Of a stretch of DNA of 64,000 bases, positions 47,086-57,007 are shown piece after piece. The notes under the pieces were generated by a model. That model worked only from the letters and a program-made list of their open reading frames with translations. It did not search any database and was not told the DNA's origin. Location: assembly GCA_023898505.1 (NCBI GenBank), contig CP060226.1:62001-126000 (forward strand), written 5' to 3'. This DNA is from Candidatus Peribacteria bacterium (GTDB taxonomy: Bacteria; Patescibacteriota; Gracilibacteria; BD1-5; UBA6164). The translations under genes were made by a program, and so were the position numbers. Positions within the stretch are counted from its first letter, which is position 1, and each line of letters begins with the position of its first letter.

Positions 47086-48666
47086 TTAATAGATTTGTAT
47101 AAATTTATCTTGGTACTCGGGGAGGGCTGTATTCATCTTAGCCTCTGTTCTTTTATTAGTTTCTCCTTTTTTACTCGTATGGTGTATATCTTCATACACT
47201 CTTCGAGCTCACCATATATTTCCACATATAAGTGCAATGAGGACATCTGAATATTTTTTTGAACGCATAAAGGTATCGCAAAGCCATACATATGTTTGTT
47301 GTTCTGCACTCAAGTCTTTTGGATCAAAAATGGTATTCTCCCACGCTGTGTTTAACCAATCTGGACTTGCAGGATGCGTAAAATCCGGGTATTTATTACC
47401 TGTGAGGTGTTGATTTGTTCTACGAAGAGCTGTTTCAAAAGAGCTTAAAACTGGATTTCTTCAATTTCTTGTATATCCAGCCTTCTTCTTTCCATCTATT
47501 CATACTTCATTTTTAAATTGAAAGTATCCTCGAGCGGTACTGATTCATTCACTTTGATCTACATTTTTTCATCCATAGGATTCTATTTCTAGTAGTAGCT
47601 GGATAAATATACAAATATTATGAATAATATTCTTTTTATTCTTTTCTAAGAATGCTTCATCTATAGTTACTTTCTTTCCCTCTATTCTTGCCGTTTTTCA
47701 TCAGAGTTGATTGATGACAAGTTCACAAACTAATGCTTGTAATGATGAAGTGAGTCCGAAGAGTTCTAAATGATCTCCGTATAAGAAATCTTCTTTTTTC
47801 TCTCTATATAGGAGTAATTCAGAATCTGTTATATATCATTTTTCTAAACAATGTCTTAAAAATCAGTTTTCATCTTGATACTCATCTGATATGTAGACAC
47901 TCATATCGTCATTTAATTCTATTCAGTCTATAAGTCGCTTTAAAATATATTCTTCATCTGTACTTTTCTTTCTTATATCAATAATTTCTTGTATTTCTTT
48001 AGATGTAAAACTAAATGGAGGTTCTCATACTCATTGTATTTTTATTTGAGTTACCCCGTCCTGAAGTCCTCATATCTCTATGAGAATATTTAAAAACTCG
48101 TCTCTTGTTCCTATTAATCAGTGATTTCAATTTTTTTCGTATTCTTTACGGCATTGTAGTATTGCATCTTCTCAGTAAGTATGGTGTACATAATTAAAAT
48201 ACCTCAGTGTAAATTGGGTAATAAATCCATCTTCTTTATTATCATCTACTACTCACTCAATATTTTCTTCAACGTAATCTCTATATGAATCATCGATAAG
48301 CCGTGAATCTCTGAGTTTTTCTTGTTCTTCCTCAAGCTCATTATCTAGATTATCAAGTTCTGTTTCGGAGATATCTTGTGATTGGTATTCTGTAAACAAG
48401 GCTTGTAGTTCTTCTTTTGAACTATCCATAAGTCAATGACATGTATCAAGAAACTCGGAATATTTTTCTTTCAGTTTTTTATGATTTTCTAGTTGATCTT
48501 GTATATATGAAATATCTGCTCCTGTAAGGCTGTCTTTGGCTTTTTTTTCAAGTAAACCTTCAAGATAAAAAATAGAAGCATCAAGAAGCTGATTATGTTT
48601 ATGAGCCTCTTCAATACTATTATATAGTTCTCATTCACTTTTATTTCCAAAAAGTCACTCAAACAT
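47086..48666 (-). CDS. Large hypothetical protein with a lysozyme-like (SLT-type) C-terminal region
   Basis: 526 residues from ATG 48666, many UGA glycines. The N-terminal ~330 residues are acidic, helical and probably coiled coil. Near residue 365, LLLEIESYGGKNVDQSEG then STARGYFQF resembles the lytic transglycosylase catalytic region (E-S...ARGxFQF), and a later LIALICGNIWGARRVYEDI fits the end of that fold. There is no signal peptide, so export would be unusual. It is directly upstream of the pilin-like gene, so a role in opening the wall for pili is possible but inferred. Confidence 0.55.
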
Positions 48667-48723
48667 TTCATGGAGAGATAGAATATAATTATTTCTATGG
48701 TATCATATCATCTCAAATAAAAC

Positions 48724-48753
48724 AAAAAACCAAGCATACCGCTTGGTTTTTTT
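48724..48753 (-). terminator. Terminator after groEL
   Basis: AAAAAACCAAGC and GCTTGGTTTTTT stem, eight bases beyond the groEL stop. Confidence 0.8.
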
Positions 48754-48760
48754 GAGTTTT

Positions 48761-50419
48761 TTACATCATTCCCATTCATCACATTCATCCCATACCAGGA
48801 GCTCATCCTGCTCCACAAGCACCTCCACAACAATCATCTTTTTTCGGTTTTTCGACGATGGCAGCCTCGGTAGTGAGAAACATACCAGCCAGGCTAATAG
48901 CCTCTTCCATGGCGACTCTTTCTACTTTCTTTGGATCGATGATTCCAGAATCCATCATATTTACATAGCTATCGTTGGCAGCATCATACCCGAAGTTGAT
49001 GTCAGTATTTTCTTCGATCTTATTGATGATAACAGAACCTTCTTTTCCAGCATTTTCAACGATCTGCTTAATTGGATATGAGAGTGCTTTCTTAACAATC
49101 TCTGCACCAAGGTCTTGATCAGCATTTCCAAAACTAATTTCAGAAAGTATACTTGATGCTTTGAGAAGAGCGACCCCTCCACCAGCAACAACTCCTTCTT
49201 CTACGGCAGCTCTTGTCGCATTGAGCGCATCTTCGATTCTCAGTTTCTTTTCTTTCATCTCTATTTCACTCGCAGCTCCAACTTTTATCACTGCAACCCC
49301 ACCTGCAAGTTTTGCCAGTCTTTCTTGGAGTTTTTCTTTGTCATAACTGGAAGAACTCGCATCGATAGCCTTTTTGATTTCTGTAACACGAGCATCGATA
49401 TCGGACTTATCTCCCATACCTCCGATAATAGTGGTTTTATCTTTGCTTGCAATGACTGTTTTTGCATTTCCAAGGTCTTCAACTCCTGCTTGATCAAGCT
49501 TCATACCAAGTTCAGACGTGATGACGTTGGCTCCCGTGAGGATAGCAATATCTTTCATCATCTCTTTTTTGTTATCTCCAAATCCAGGAGCTTTAACTCC
49601 GAGGATATTAAGTACTCCTTTGAGTTTATTGAGAATAATGGTAGTGAGTGCTTCACCATCAATGTCATCAGCGATGATAACGAGATCTTTTCTCCCTTGT
49701 TGCATAAGTTGCTCAAGAAGTGGAAGGAGGTCTTTCATACTGGTTACTTTTTGATCGGTAATCAAGATAGGAGCATCTTTCATCTCGGCAATCATCTTTT
49801 CAGTATTACTCACCATGTAGGGACTCAAGTATCCCCCCTGAAACTCCATCCCTTCTGTGATTTCTACATCCATTCCAAAAGTTTGCCCTTCTTCGACAGA
49901 GATAACTCCAGTTTCTCCGACTTTTTCCATGGCATCGGCGATGATCTGTCCCACCTCTTCATCTTGTGCTGAAATCGTTGCTACTTGTGCTATCTCTGCT
50001 TTTGTGGTGATTTGTTTTGCATTGTTTTCAAGTTCTTGTGCGATCATTTCTCCCGCTTTTCTCATACCGTTTTTGAGTTCTACGGCATTAACTCCACTTT
50101 TGATATATCTGAGACCTTCTTTTGCAAGAGCGTAGGTCAAGAGAGTAGCGGTAGTTGTACCATCACCAGCGATAGTGTTGGTTTTTTCAGCAGCTTCTTT
50201 TACAAGTTCAGCCCCCATAGATTCAAACTTATCTTCGAGTTCGATTTCTTTCGCAATGGTGACTCCATCATTGGTTACTTGAGGAGCCCCATAACTTTTT
50301 TCGAGGATAACATTTCTTCCTTTTGGCCCCATGGTTACGGTTACGGTTTTTGCAACTTGTTCAATCCCAGCAAACATCTTTTGTCTAGAATCGTCTCAAA
50401 ATTGTATTTGTTTTGACAT
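48761..50419 (-). CDS. groEL: Chaperonin GroEL
   Basis: 552 residues from ATG 50419 (MSKQIQFGDDSRQKMFAG). All GroEL landmarks are seen: TMGPKGRNVILEKSYGAP, NDGVTIAKEIEL, AGDGTTTATLLTYAL and ARVTEIK-like helices, ending in a GGM tail (APGMGGMGGMGMM). The 524 codons between 48803 and 50377 contain no UGA; UGA glycine occurs once near the N-terminus and four times in the C-terminal tail, where it alternates with GGA. It folds proteins together with GroES. It is the second gene of a groES-groEL unit, separated from groES by about 300 bases of repeats. Confidence 0.97.
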
Positions 50420-50723
50420 AATTAATGAGTTTAAAGAATAAAGGGTAAAGTATCAAAGTTATGATTTATAAAATAAGTACTTTACAGCAAATAAAAATAT
50501 CCCCCGTCATTCCTGCGAAGGTGCCAGTGAGACTTGGTGAGTTTATGAACCATTGCTCGAACCAATACTCTTGGGGTGCAGGAATCTATAATTATAATTT
50601 TCTCTTATCTTATCATCCTGAACTTGCATGTCCCGAGAACTCGGTGAATTCAGGATATAGTTTCATTAAGGTACTTTATATTTTAATGATTCTTCCCGAG
50701 TACTCGGGAAGAATGACGACAGG
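50420..50723. repeat. Repeat cluster between groES and groEL
   Basis: No gene is present. Three elements follow each other: the 85-base CATTCCTGC element (50505-50590, inverted copy of 20105-20189), an ATCCTGAACTTG...GAATTCAGGAT hairpin (50609-50655, matching 45541-45587) and a CTTCCCGAGTACTCGGGAAG palindrome (50692-50711). Their presence inside a chaperonin operon suggests insertion without disruption of transcription. Confidence 0.8.
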
Positions 50724-50996
50724 TTAACCCACTTTCGCGAGGATATAATCCATAGCGACGATTTTATACTCTTCTCCATCGACTTTTACATCATCCCCAG
50801 AGTATTGTCCTGTGAGGACTCTATCTCCAGTTTTTACTGACATCTCAATATCTTTTTTCCCAGGTCATACTGCTACTACTTCATATACATAGGGTCTTTC
50901 TTTGTTTGCACTTTCTGGAAGGTAAATCCCAGATTCAGTAATTGTATCTTTTTCTACTGCTTTGAGTAGAACTCTATCTGCTAATGGCTGTATCAT
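50724..50996 (-). CDS. groES: Co-chaperonin GroES
   Basis: 90 residues from ATG 50996 (MIQPLADRVLLKAVEKDTIT). The mobile loop SGIYLPESANKERPYV and the strand VAVGPGKKD are standard, and the length is typical. An in-frame longer start at 51059 is unlikely because it would include the CIRCE operator. It caps the GroEL ring. Promoter and CIRCE element lie directly upstream. Confidence 0.95.
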
Positions 50997-51020
50997 ATAC
51001 CGTATACAATAAGAAATAAA

Positions 51021-51047
51021 ATAGCACTTGTATTGTATATGTGCTAA
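51021..51047 (-). promoter_or_regulatory. CIRCE operator (HrcA site) of the groES-groEL operon
   Basis: Read on the minus strand: TTAGCACAT, nine bases, AAGTGCTAT. The consensus is TTAGCACTC-N9-GAGTGCTAA; seven of nine arm positions pair. It overlaps the promoter -10 box and lies 25 bases before the groES start. Confidence 0.85.
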
Positions 51048-51059
51048 TATTAAAGTCAA
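51032..51059 (-). promoter_or_regulatory. groES promoter
   Basis: Minus strand TTGACT (51054-51059), 16-base spacer, TACAAT (51032-51037). The CIRCE element covers the -10 box, which fits repression by HrcA. Confidence 0.6.
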
Positions 51060-51119
51060 AAGTTTTTTATTTTTTGTATTTTGCGATATAGTAGGGAAAA
51101 TATTTTTTATTTAGGGAGA

Positions 51120-51698
51120 ATGTCCTATACAAAAGAACGTTTACGAGATTATGCACTTTGGTACTATTTTCGTTATTTTCCATCAAATGCAAAATTAAAA
51201 CAACAACTTCAGAAAAAAAGTGAAGATACTGAGGTGGTAGAAGACGTATTTCAGGAGATAGAACACCTATTACAGGAGGAACAAGTAATTGATGCTGTAA
51301 TTCGTCGTTATCTTGAACGAGGAAAAAATCTATACTATATTCGCACAAAATTATTGCAAAAGTTGTTTCCTCAGGTTCTTATAGGGGTCACACTTGAGAA
51401 GTATATGGAAGAAGGAAAAAGTATAGTATCAGAACATCATTTTCGTAAAAAGATTGAGTCGTACCTAGACAGAGGGAAATCCCGACAATATATCCTCCAA
51501 AAACTTATAGAGCGTAGAGAGGATAGAGCTATAGTTGAAGAGTTGCTTCTTGAGCTCTATCCAAGAGATATGGAAGATGAAATTATTACATCATATATTG
51601 AAGGATATACAACAGACAGACTACCCCGCGAAAAGATGATACAGAAGCTATTGCAAAAAGGATTTTATTACGAAGATATTAAGCGAAATCTTTGATAA
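51120..51698 (+). CDS. RecX-like regulatory protein
   Basis: 192 residues from ATG 51120, preceded by AGGGAGA. It consists of repeated three-helix units such as KERLRDYALWYYFRYFPSNA, KLKQQLQKKSEDTEVVEDVF and VIDAVIRRYLERGKNLYYIR, the pattern of RecX proteins that modulate RecA filaments. The final codons are UGA then TAA. recA is not nearby. The alternative is an unrelated helical repeat protein, but the spacing of basic and aromatic residues fits RecX well. Confidence 0.7.
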
Positions 51699-51805
51699 TT
51701 ATAAAATATTTACACAATAAATCAATAAGAAATTTCTAGTTTTTCTTGATAAAATAGGGAAGTGTTTACTATTAAGCGTGTTTTATTTTTTTATTTTTAC
51801 TCGTT

Positions 51806-52075
51806 ATGAAATATATTGTTGCACTTGTTATGTGTCTTGCACTTGTAAGTTGTGGTTCTGAGGTAGAAGAAGTTTCTACAACAACTGATACTCAAAATGT
51901 ATCAACAGAAGCTACTACTGAAACAGAAGAAATGACTACTGAAGATGTTGTTTCTGAAGAAACTGAAGCAGTCGTTACTACTGAAGAAAATCCTGTTGCA
52001 GATATGGTAGCAGAACCAATTGTTGATGATATTACTCCAACTGAAGTTGATGATGTTACTTCTCCTGAAAGTTAA
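51806..52075 (+). CDS. Small acidic Thr/Glu-rich lipoprotein
   Basis: 89 residues. The signal peptide MKYIVALVMCLALVSCG ends in lipobox LVSC, so Cys16 is probably lipidated. The mature part is low complexity, rich in Thr, Glu, Val and Asp (TTETEEMTTEDVVSEETEA), with no folded domain. It probably forms a surface-attached negatively charged coat or spacer. A long terminator shared with thrS follows. Confidence 0.75.
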   Translation: MKYIVALVMCLALVSCGSEVEEVSTTTDTQNVSTEATTETEEMTTEDVVSEETEAVVTTEENPVADMVAEPIVDDITPTEVDDVTSPES

Positions 52076-52076
52076 T

Positions 52077-52128
52077 AAAAACTCTACTAAAAAAGATGGG
52101 CGTCGCCCATCTTTTTTAGTAGAGTTTT
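52077..52128. terminator. Bidirectional terminator between the lipoprotein gene and thrS
   Basis: AAAACTCTACTAAAAAAGAT plus GGGCG pairs with the complementary right arm, a stem of about 25 bases. The thrS TAA (52116-52118) is in the right arm. Confidence 0.9.
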
Positions 52129-53927
52129 CTTTCTTGAATTTCTATCACAGTATCTTGTATGAATTGTTCTAGATGTTCAGATGTCTGTATCTTTGTCCTA
52201 TAGTTTCTCACAGAAACACTTTTTTCATTCATTTCTTTTTCTCCGACAACGAGTATGTAGTTGATGTGCATTTTTTCTGCATTGCGGACTTTTTTATTGA
52301 GTCCATCAGAACTATAATCTCCAGTAACACGTATGTGAGCAGCTTGTAATTGAGACTCTACCTCTTTTGCGTATTCGAAAAAGTTTTCGGATACTGGTAC
52401 TATTTGTACCTGTCTTGGTGCTAACCAAAGAGGGAAGCTTCCTCCAAAGTGTTCAATCAAGAACCCAATAAGACGTTCGTGGGTAGAAAGTGGAGCACGA
52501 TGGATACAAATAGGTGTTTTGTCAGTTCCATCTTTGTCTTTATAGGTAAGCTCAAATCTCTCAGGAACAGCAAAGTCGAGCTGGTTTGTTGCAAGGGTAA
52601 ACTCTCTTCCAATAGCTGACCAGATTTGCACATCTATCTTTGGTCCATAAAAGGCAGCTTCATCTTCGGCTTCCATATAAGCAACTCCTGTTTTATCGAG
52701 AGCACTACGTACTTGCTCTTCTGTTTTTATCCAAAGGGCTTCATTGTCTACATATTTTTTTCCAAGTCATTCTTTTGAGTGTTTTGAAAGGCGCATTTGG
52801 TATTTTTTGATACCAAAGAGTTCAAAATAGTATTTATACATTTCGATAACATTGATAAACTCACTTTCGAATTGTTCTTCTGTACAGTAGATGTGCGCAT
52901 CGTTCATACAAAGTGAGCGTACACGCATGAGCCCAAAGAGTGCACCACTATCTTCATAACGATAACAGTGTCCATACTCAGCAAATCTTACCGGGAGATC
53001 ACGATATGATTTTGGAGTCGCCGCATAAATCTTATGATGATGTGGACAGTTCATCGCTTTTAGATAAAATTTTTCATTATCGAGTTCCATTGGAGGGAAC
53101 ATACTATCAGCATAGTATGGGAGGTGTCCAGAACGGAGGTAGAGTTTATCTTTTGCGATATGTGGACTTCTGACACGACTATAGCCATAGGCTTCTTCTT
53201 GTTCTTTTGCGAGCTTTTCTATCTCTTCTACCATCACCGATCAAGCAGGAAGCCATAGGGGAAGACCAGCTCCTACTTCATCATCAAAAGCAAAGAGTTC
53301 AAGTTTTTTCCCAAGTACTCTATGATCACGTTTTTTTGCTTCCTCAAGCATATGAAGGTAATCTTTGAGGTCTCATTGGGTATCAAAAGCATAGGCATAA
53401 ATACGAGTAAGTTGAGGATTCTTTTCATCTCCAAGCCAATAGGCTCCAGCAATACGAGACAGTTTAAAACTATTTGCGTCTAGGTGAGAGGTTTGCGCTA
53501 CATGAGGCCCACGACACATATCACAAAATGTCTCCTGTCCTTGCTGACTCATATTTTTATAGAAACTGAGCTGAGTTTCTCCATTTGCCTTGAGTTTATT
53601 TGCAAGTTCTACTTTGTAGCTTTCATGTTCATTTTCTAGTTTTTGAATTGCTTCCTCGATAGGGAGGTTGAATTGTTCAAATTTTTGATTTTGAGCGATA
53701 ATCTTACGCATTTGTTTTTCGATTTGTTTGAGATCATCGTCTCAAATTTGAGTGTCTCCAAAATCAAAATCATAATAAAATCCATCATCGGTATCTGGTC
53801 AAATGGCGATTTTTACATCTGGTCCGTAGAGTTGTCTAACTGCCTGCGCCATTATATGAGCAAAGGAGTGTCTTTTTTTAGCAAGCTCTTGTATATTGGC
53901 TGCCTGTTTTTCTTGAATACTTTCCAT
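52116..53927 (-). CDS. thrS: Threonyl-tRNA synthetase, lacking the TGS domain
   Basis: 603 residues from ATG 53927. It starts near the editing (HxxxH) domain: KRHSFAHIMAQAVRQL, then CDMCRGPHVAQTSHLD, and lacks the usual N-terminal ubiquitin-like TGS domain. Class II motifs follow: RSGHLPYYADSMFPP, the zinc site in KAMNCPHHHKIYA, and the C-terminal anticodon-binding domain (APRQVQIVPVSENFFEYAKE). It charges tRNA-Thr. Upstream on the minus strand are a Thr-rich leader peptide and a terminator, suggesting attenuation. Confidence 0.95.
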
Positions 53928-53970
53928 AATAGATTGGGTAAATAGGTAAAATACTGAGCGAAGATATATA

Positions 53971-54004
53971 AAAAACTCTACGTATTTGAGAAGGTAGAGT
54001 TTTT
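53971..54004 (-). terminator. Leader terminator (attenuator) upstream of thrS
   Basis: On the minus strand AAAACTCTAC and GTAGAGTTTTTT form a stem with a T-run about 45 bases before the thrS ATG. No gene ends here on either strand, so a terminator in this place is best explained as regulatory. The right arm could also pair with ACTCTACG inside the leader peptide gene (54046-54057). Confidence 0.75.
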
Positions 54005-54033
54005 CAGGTTTTTATTTTTCACAACAAAAATCA

Positions 54034-54087
54034 CTACTTCTCATGCGTTCGTAGAGTGGTGATAGTGGTTACAAGTTGTGCTAGCAT
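54034..54087 (-). CDS. Threonine-rich leader peptide of thrS
   Basis: ATG 54087 to TAG gives MLAQLVTTITTLRTHEK, 17 residues with five Thr, four of them within five codons (ACC ACT ATC ACC ACT). It precedes the leader terminator by about 30 bases. In gamma-proteobacteria ThrL (with TTITTTITI) controls thrABC in just this way; thrS control by such a peptide would be different. The upstream Shine-Dalgarno is weak (AAGCAGAAC). The region ATCACCACT can also form a hairpin with AGTAGTGAT (54024-54032). Confidence 0.7.
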   Translation of the reverse strand: MLAQLVTTITTLRTHEK

Positions 54088-54115
54088 GTTCTGCTTATTA
54101 GAAAATACTGTTCCA

Positions 54116-54142
54116 ATAATAGTAACTTTTATGAAAAGTCAA
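54116..54142 (-). promoter_or_regulatory. Possible promoter of the thrS leader
   Basis: Minus strand TTGACT (54137-54142), 15-base spacer, TATTAT (54116-54121), about 28 bases before the leader ATG. The spacer is short. Confidence 0.4.
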
Positions 54143-54151
54143 AATGATTTA

Positions 54152-54180
54152 TTGTATTTGTTGGTGTAATGTGCTACAAT
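54152..54180 (+). promoter_or_regulatory. Promoter of the pilT2-cyclase operon
   Basis: TTGTAT (54152-54157), 17-base spacer, TACAAT (54175-54180), 37 bases before ATG 54218. Confidence 0.5.
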
Positions 54181-54217
54181 AGAGGTGATATTTTGTATTT
54201 GTAATTTTGTATTTATT

Positions 54218-55261
54218 ATGATTATCGGAAAGATACTGAAAGAGGCGATAGACCGTCGTGCTTCTGATGTAATTATCTCAAGCGGAAATTATCCAACACT
54301 GAAGATAGACGGGAAAATTGTGTTTTGTACGGACTATGGAATTCTTGAAAAAGCTCAAGTAGAGGCTGATATAGTATCTATTTTATCAGAAAAACAACGA
54401 AATTGGTTTCTCGAAAGAAAAGAACTTGATTTCTGAATTGATTTACAGGGACATAGTCGTTTTAGGGTCAATGCCTTTGTACAACGTAACGGCTTTGGCG
54501 CAGTGTTTCGTCCGATACAATCACATATCCCAGACTTTGAAAGTCTCTGAATACCAAAACAAGTGCTTAATTTTATGACAAGAAAAAGTGGTCTCATCCT
54601 CGTAACTGGATGAGTAGGAAGTGGGAAGTCTACCACCCTTGCATCGATGCTAGAGTATGTAAATACCCATACACAAAAGCATATTATCACCGTTGAAGAT
54701 CCGATCGAGTTTATCTTTGAGGCAAACAAATCCCTCATAGAACAGCGTGAGGTTGGGGGACATACGCATAACTATGAAAATGGTTTAAAGTACGCATTGA
54801 GACAAGCACCAGATATCATCATGGTAGGGGAAATGCGTGATCTTGAGACTTTTAGACTGGCTCTTCGTGCTGCTGAAACAGGGAATCTTGTACTCTCTAC
54901 GCTACATACCTCTGGGGCAGCAAGAACCGTTGCTCGTGTCATCGATATGTTTCCGAGTGATGAGAAAGAACAAATAAAAGCACAACTGAGTGAATCACTC
55001 ATTGGAGTTGTGTGGCAGGATCTCGTAGAACGCACTGAATGAGAGGGAAGAGTTCCTGCATGTGAAGTTTTGGTAAATACGATTTCAACCGCAAATATGA
55101 TTCGTAAAGGATTAACACATCAAATAGATGGAGCCATTGAAACAGGATCAAAAGAAGGAATGCTGACGATGAAAAAAAGCCTTGAAAACCTCTATGGTAC
55201 TGGAAAGATATCCAGTGCTACCTATGATAAAAGTTTGGCATTTTTACGTAAACTGAGCTAA
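54218..55261 (+). CDS. PilT/PilU-type pilus retraction ATPase
   Basis: 347 residues from ATG 54218. The family order is intact: N-terminal ILKEAIDRRASDVIISSGNY, Walker A GGVGSGKST (131-139), IITVEDPIEFIFEANKS, EQREVGGHTHNYENGLKYAL, Walker B DIIMVGEMRDLET and the His box VLSTLHTSGA. Gly132 of the Walker A loop is encoded by UGA. The sequence differs from the PilT at 43590, so the two are paralogues (PilT and PilU-like). The adenylate cyclase gene starts six bases after its stop, indicating one operon. Confidence 0.92.
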
Positions 55262-55267
55262 GAAAAT

Positions 55268-56260
55268 ATGGGAAGCATCTTTTTCGTCAATGCGGTACTC
55301 ATGATATTGATTATTATTATCAATATTAGCTTTCCCATTTTTAATTTTTTCGATATTTCCTGGATTTTACTCATAAATTTCTGAAGCTTATGAGTATTTT
55401 TACTGATAAATATTCATTATTTTTACGATTATACGAGGGGGGAAAAGATGATTCGTTCTATGATTGGAATCTCACCAGAAAAATGAGGATTCAAGACGGG
55501 GAAGGATCTACTTCGTACGCGACTCCTTTATAAAGAACACGATGATATCTATCGTTTATTTAAAAATATGTATGTAAAGAGAAATCTGGCAGAGAGAGAC
55601 TATGACGAAATGAGGCAAATGTTTAAGAAGTTTGTGCCAGAAGGTCTATTAAAAGAAAGTGGATTTTGTGATCCAAGAAAGATGACACTCGGCGCTTCTG
55701 TTCAAAAGTATCTTCATATCATGTTTCTTGATATGATCGGTTTCACTTCGATTATCGAGGAGCTGTCGAATGATAAATCACTTATGCTTTTGAATATTTA
55801 TTTTGAGGGAATTGTATCTATTGTGAAAAAGAAATGAGGATATATTGATAAATTTTTATGAGATGGAATTATGGTACTTTTCGATACTCCCAATGCTGAT
55901 ATCGTGGTAGAAACATCGATAGAAATACAACAATTTATCTCTCGATTTCAGATTAGTGAGGTGGGGAAGAAAATTTCGGTGGGGATAGGGATAAACTCAT
56001 GAGAGGTAATCTTATGAACGGTAGGATCTCAGGAGCGTATGCAAGTGACGGTTATCTGAGACGTGGTAAATACCGCATCAAGAATCGAGTCACTTTCAAG
56101 AAATTATGATGAAAACATTCTTATTTCCGAAGCTACTCATGTAAATATTGTAGAAAAAGAGAAATTTAATATTCATGATCTTGGTATGGTTGGGATTCGT
56201 GGGAAAAAATCTCAAACACACATATATGGTATCTGAAACTTTCAAAATATTCATCTCTAA
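55268..56260 (+). CDS. Membrane class III adenylate/guanylate cyclase
   Basis: 330 residues from ATG 55268. Two membrane helices (~7-30, ~33-52), a linker, and a C-terminal cyclase domain: FLDMIGFTSIIEELS with metal-binding Asp155, then FLGDGIMVLFDTPN with the second metal-binding Asp (~199), SVGIGINSGEVILGTVGS and VIGDVVNTASRIESLSRN. All metal-binding positions and the transition-state NTASR motif (Asn and Arg) are present, so it should be active. Substrate choice (ATP or GTP) is not certain, but the KxxD-type specificity Lys/Asp region (RMQVTVIGD) favours cAMP. It follows pilT2 directly. Confidence 0.9.
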
Positions 56261-56347
56261 TCTATTGATATTTTAGAAATACAAATATAGTATGCTTGTC
56301 CTGATTTATTTTGGGACTTTTATGCATTTGCTTTTTATTTTTATATC

Positions 56348-56881
56348 ATGCAAAAGTCAGAAATCAGAAAAGAAGTTTGAGAAAGATTTAAATGATATGA
56401 GAGTACATATTTTGAGAGAGTATCAAGTGAAATCCAAAAACAAGTACTTAAATATATTATGTGAAGTGATGTCAAAACAGTACTTTGCTATATAAGTACC
56501 AAAGATGAAGTACAAACGCTTTGAATTATGATGGAAATATTAGACTCTAATAAGCGCTTGTTTGTGCCAAAAGTAATTGGTAGCCAGATGATTGCTGTGG
56601 AAATCACAGATATGCACTATCTGGAACCGTGATATTGTTGAATCTTAGAGCCACAACAGAATATTTCTTTTGAAGGAAAGATTGATGTATGTATTACTCC
56701 TTGAGTGGCATTTACGAAAACTGGAAAACGAATTTGAAAATGAAAATGATATTATGATGATTTTTTTTCGCATTTTAGAGTGAAAAATAAAATTTGAATT
56801 TGTTATGATTTTCAAATTTTTGATGACTTTGAAATTGAGACACATGATGTAGATATGGATCTCGTTATTACTAATAGTTAA
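56348..56881 (+). CDS. 5-formyltetrahydrofolate cyclo-ligase
   Basis: 177 residues from ATG 56348. Family motifs: MQKSEIRKEVGERF at the start, YISTKDEVQT, CITPGVAFTKTGKRIG and the ATP-binding GKGKGYYDDFF, in which two of the glycines are UGA. It converts 5-formyl-THF to 5,10-methenyl-THF with ATP, in one-carbon metabolism. The UGAs fall in the most conserved positions of the protein, which is strong support for the recoding. It lies between the cyclase and GpmI genes in the same direction. Confidence 0.9.
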
Positions 56882-57007
56882 TCACATAAGTTATATTATG
56901 TGAACCATTGTATTTTTCTGTTCCTACTTTTCCCTTTCTATAGATGAAAAATGAAATCTAAAAAATTATTGTTCTAAAAATATATAATATACTATTTAAA
57001 AATAATT

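Noticed and set aside
49325..49972. Open frames antisense to groEL
   Set aside because: Shadow frames opposite groEL; composition is a by-product of GroEL codons.
53927..54142. T-box riboswitch upstream of thrS
   Set aside because: No T-box sequence (AGGGUGGNACCGCG) or specifier loop is seen; the leader peptide explains the terminator better.
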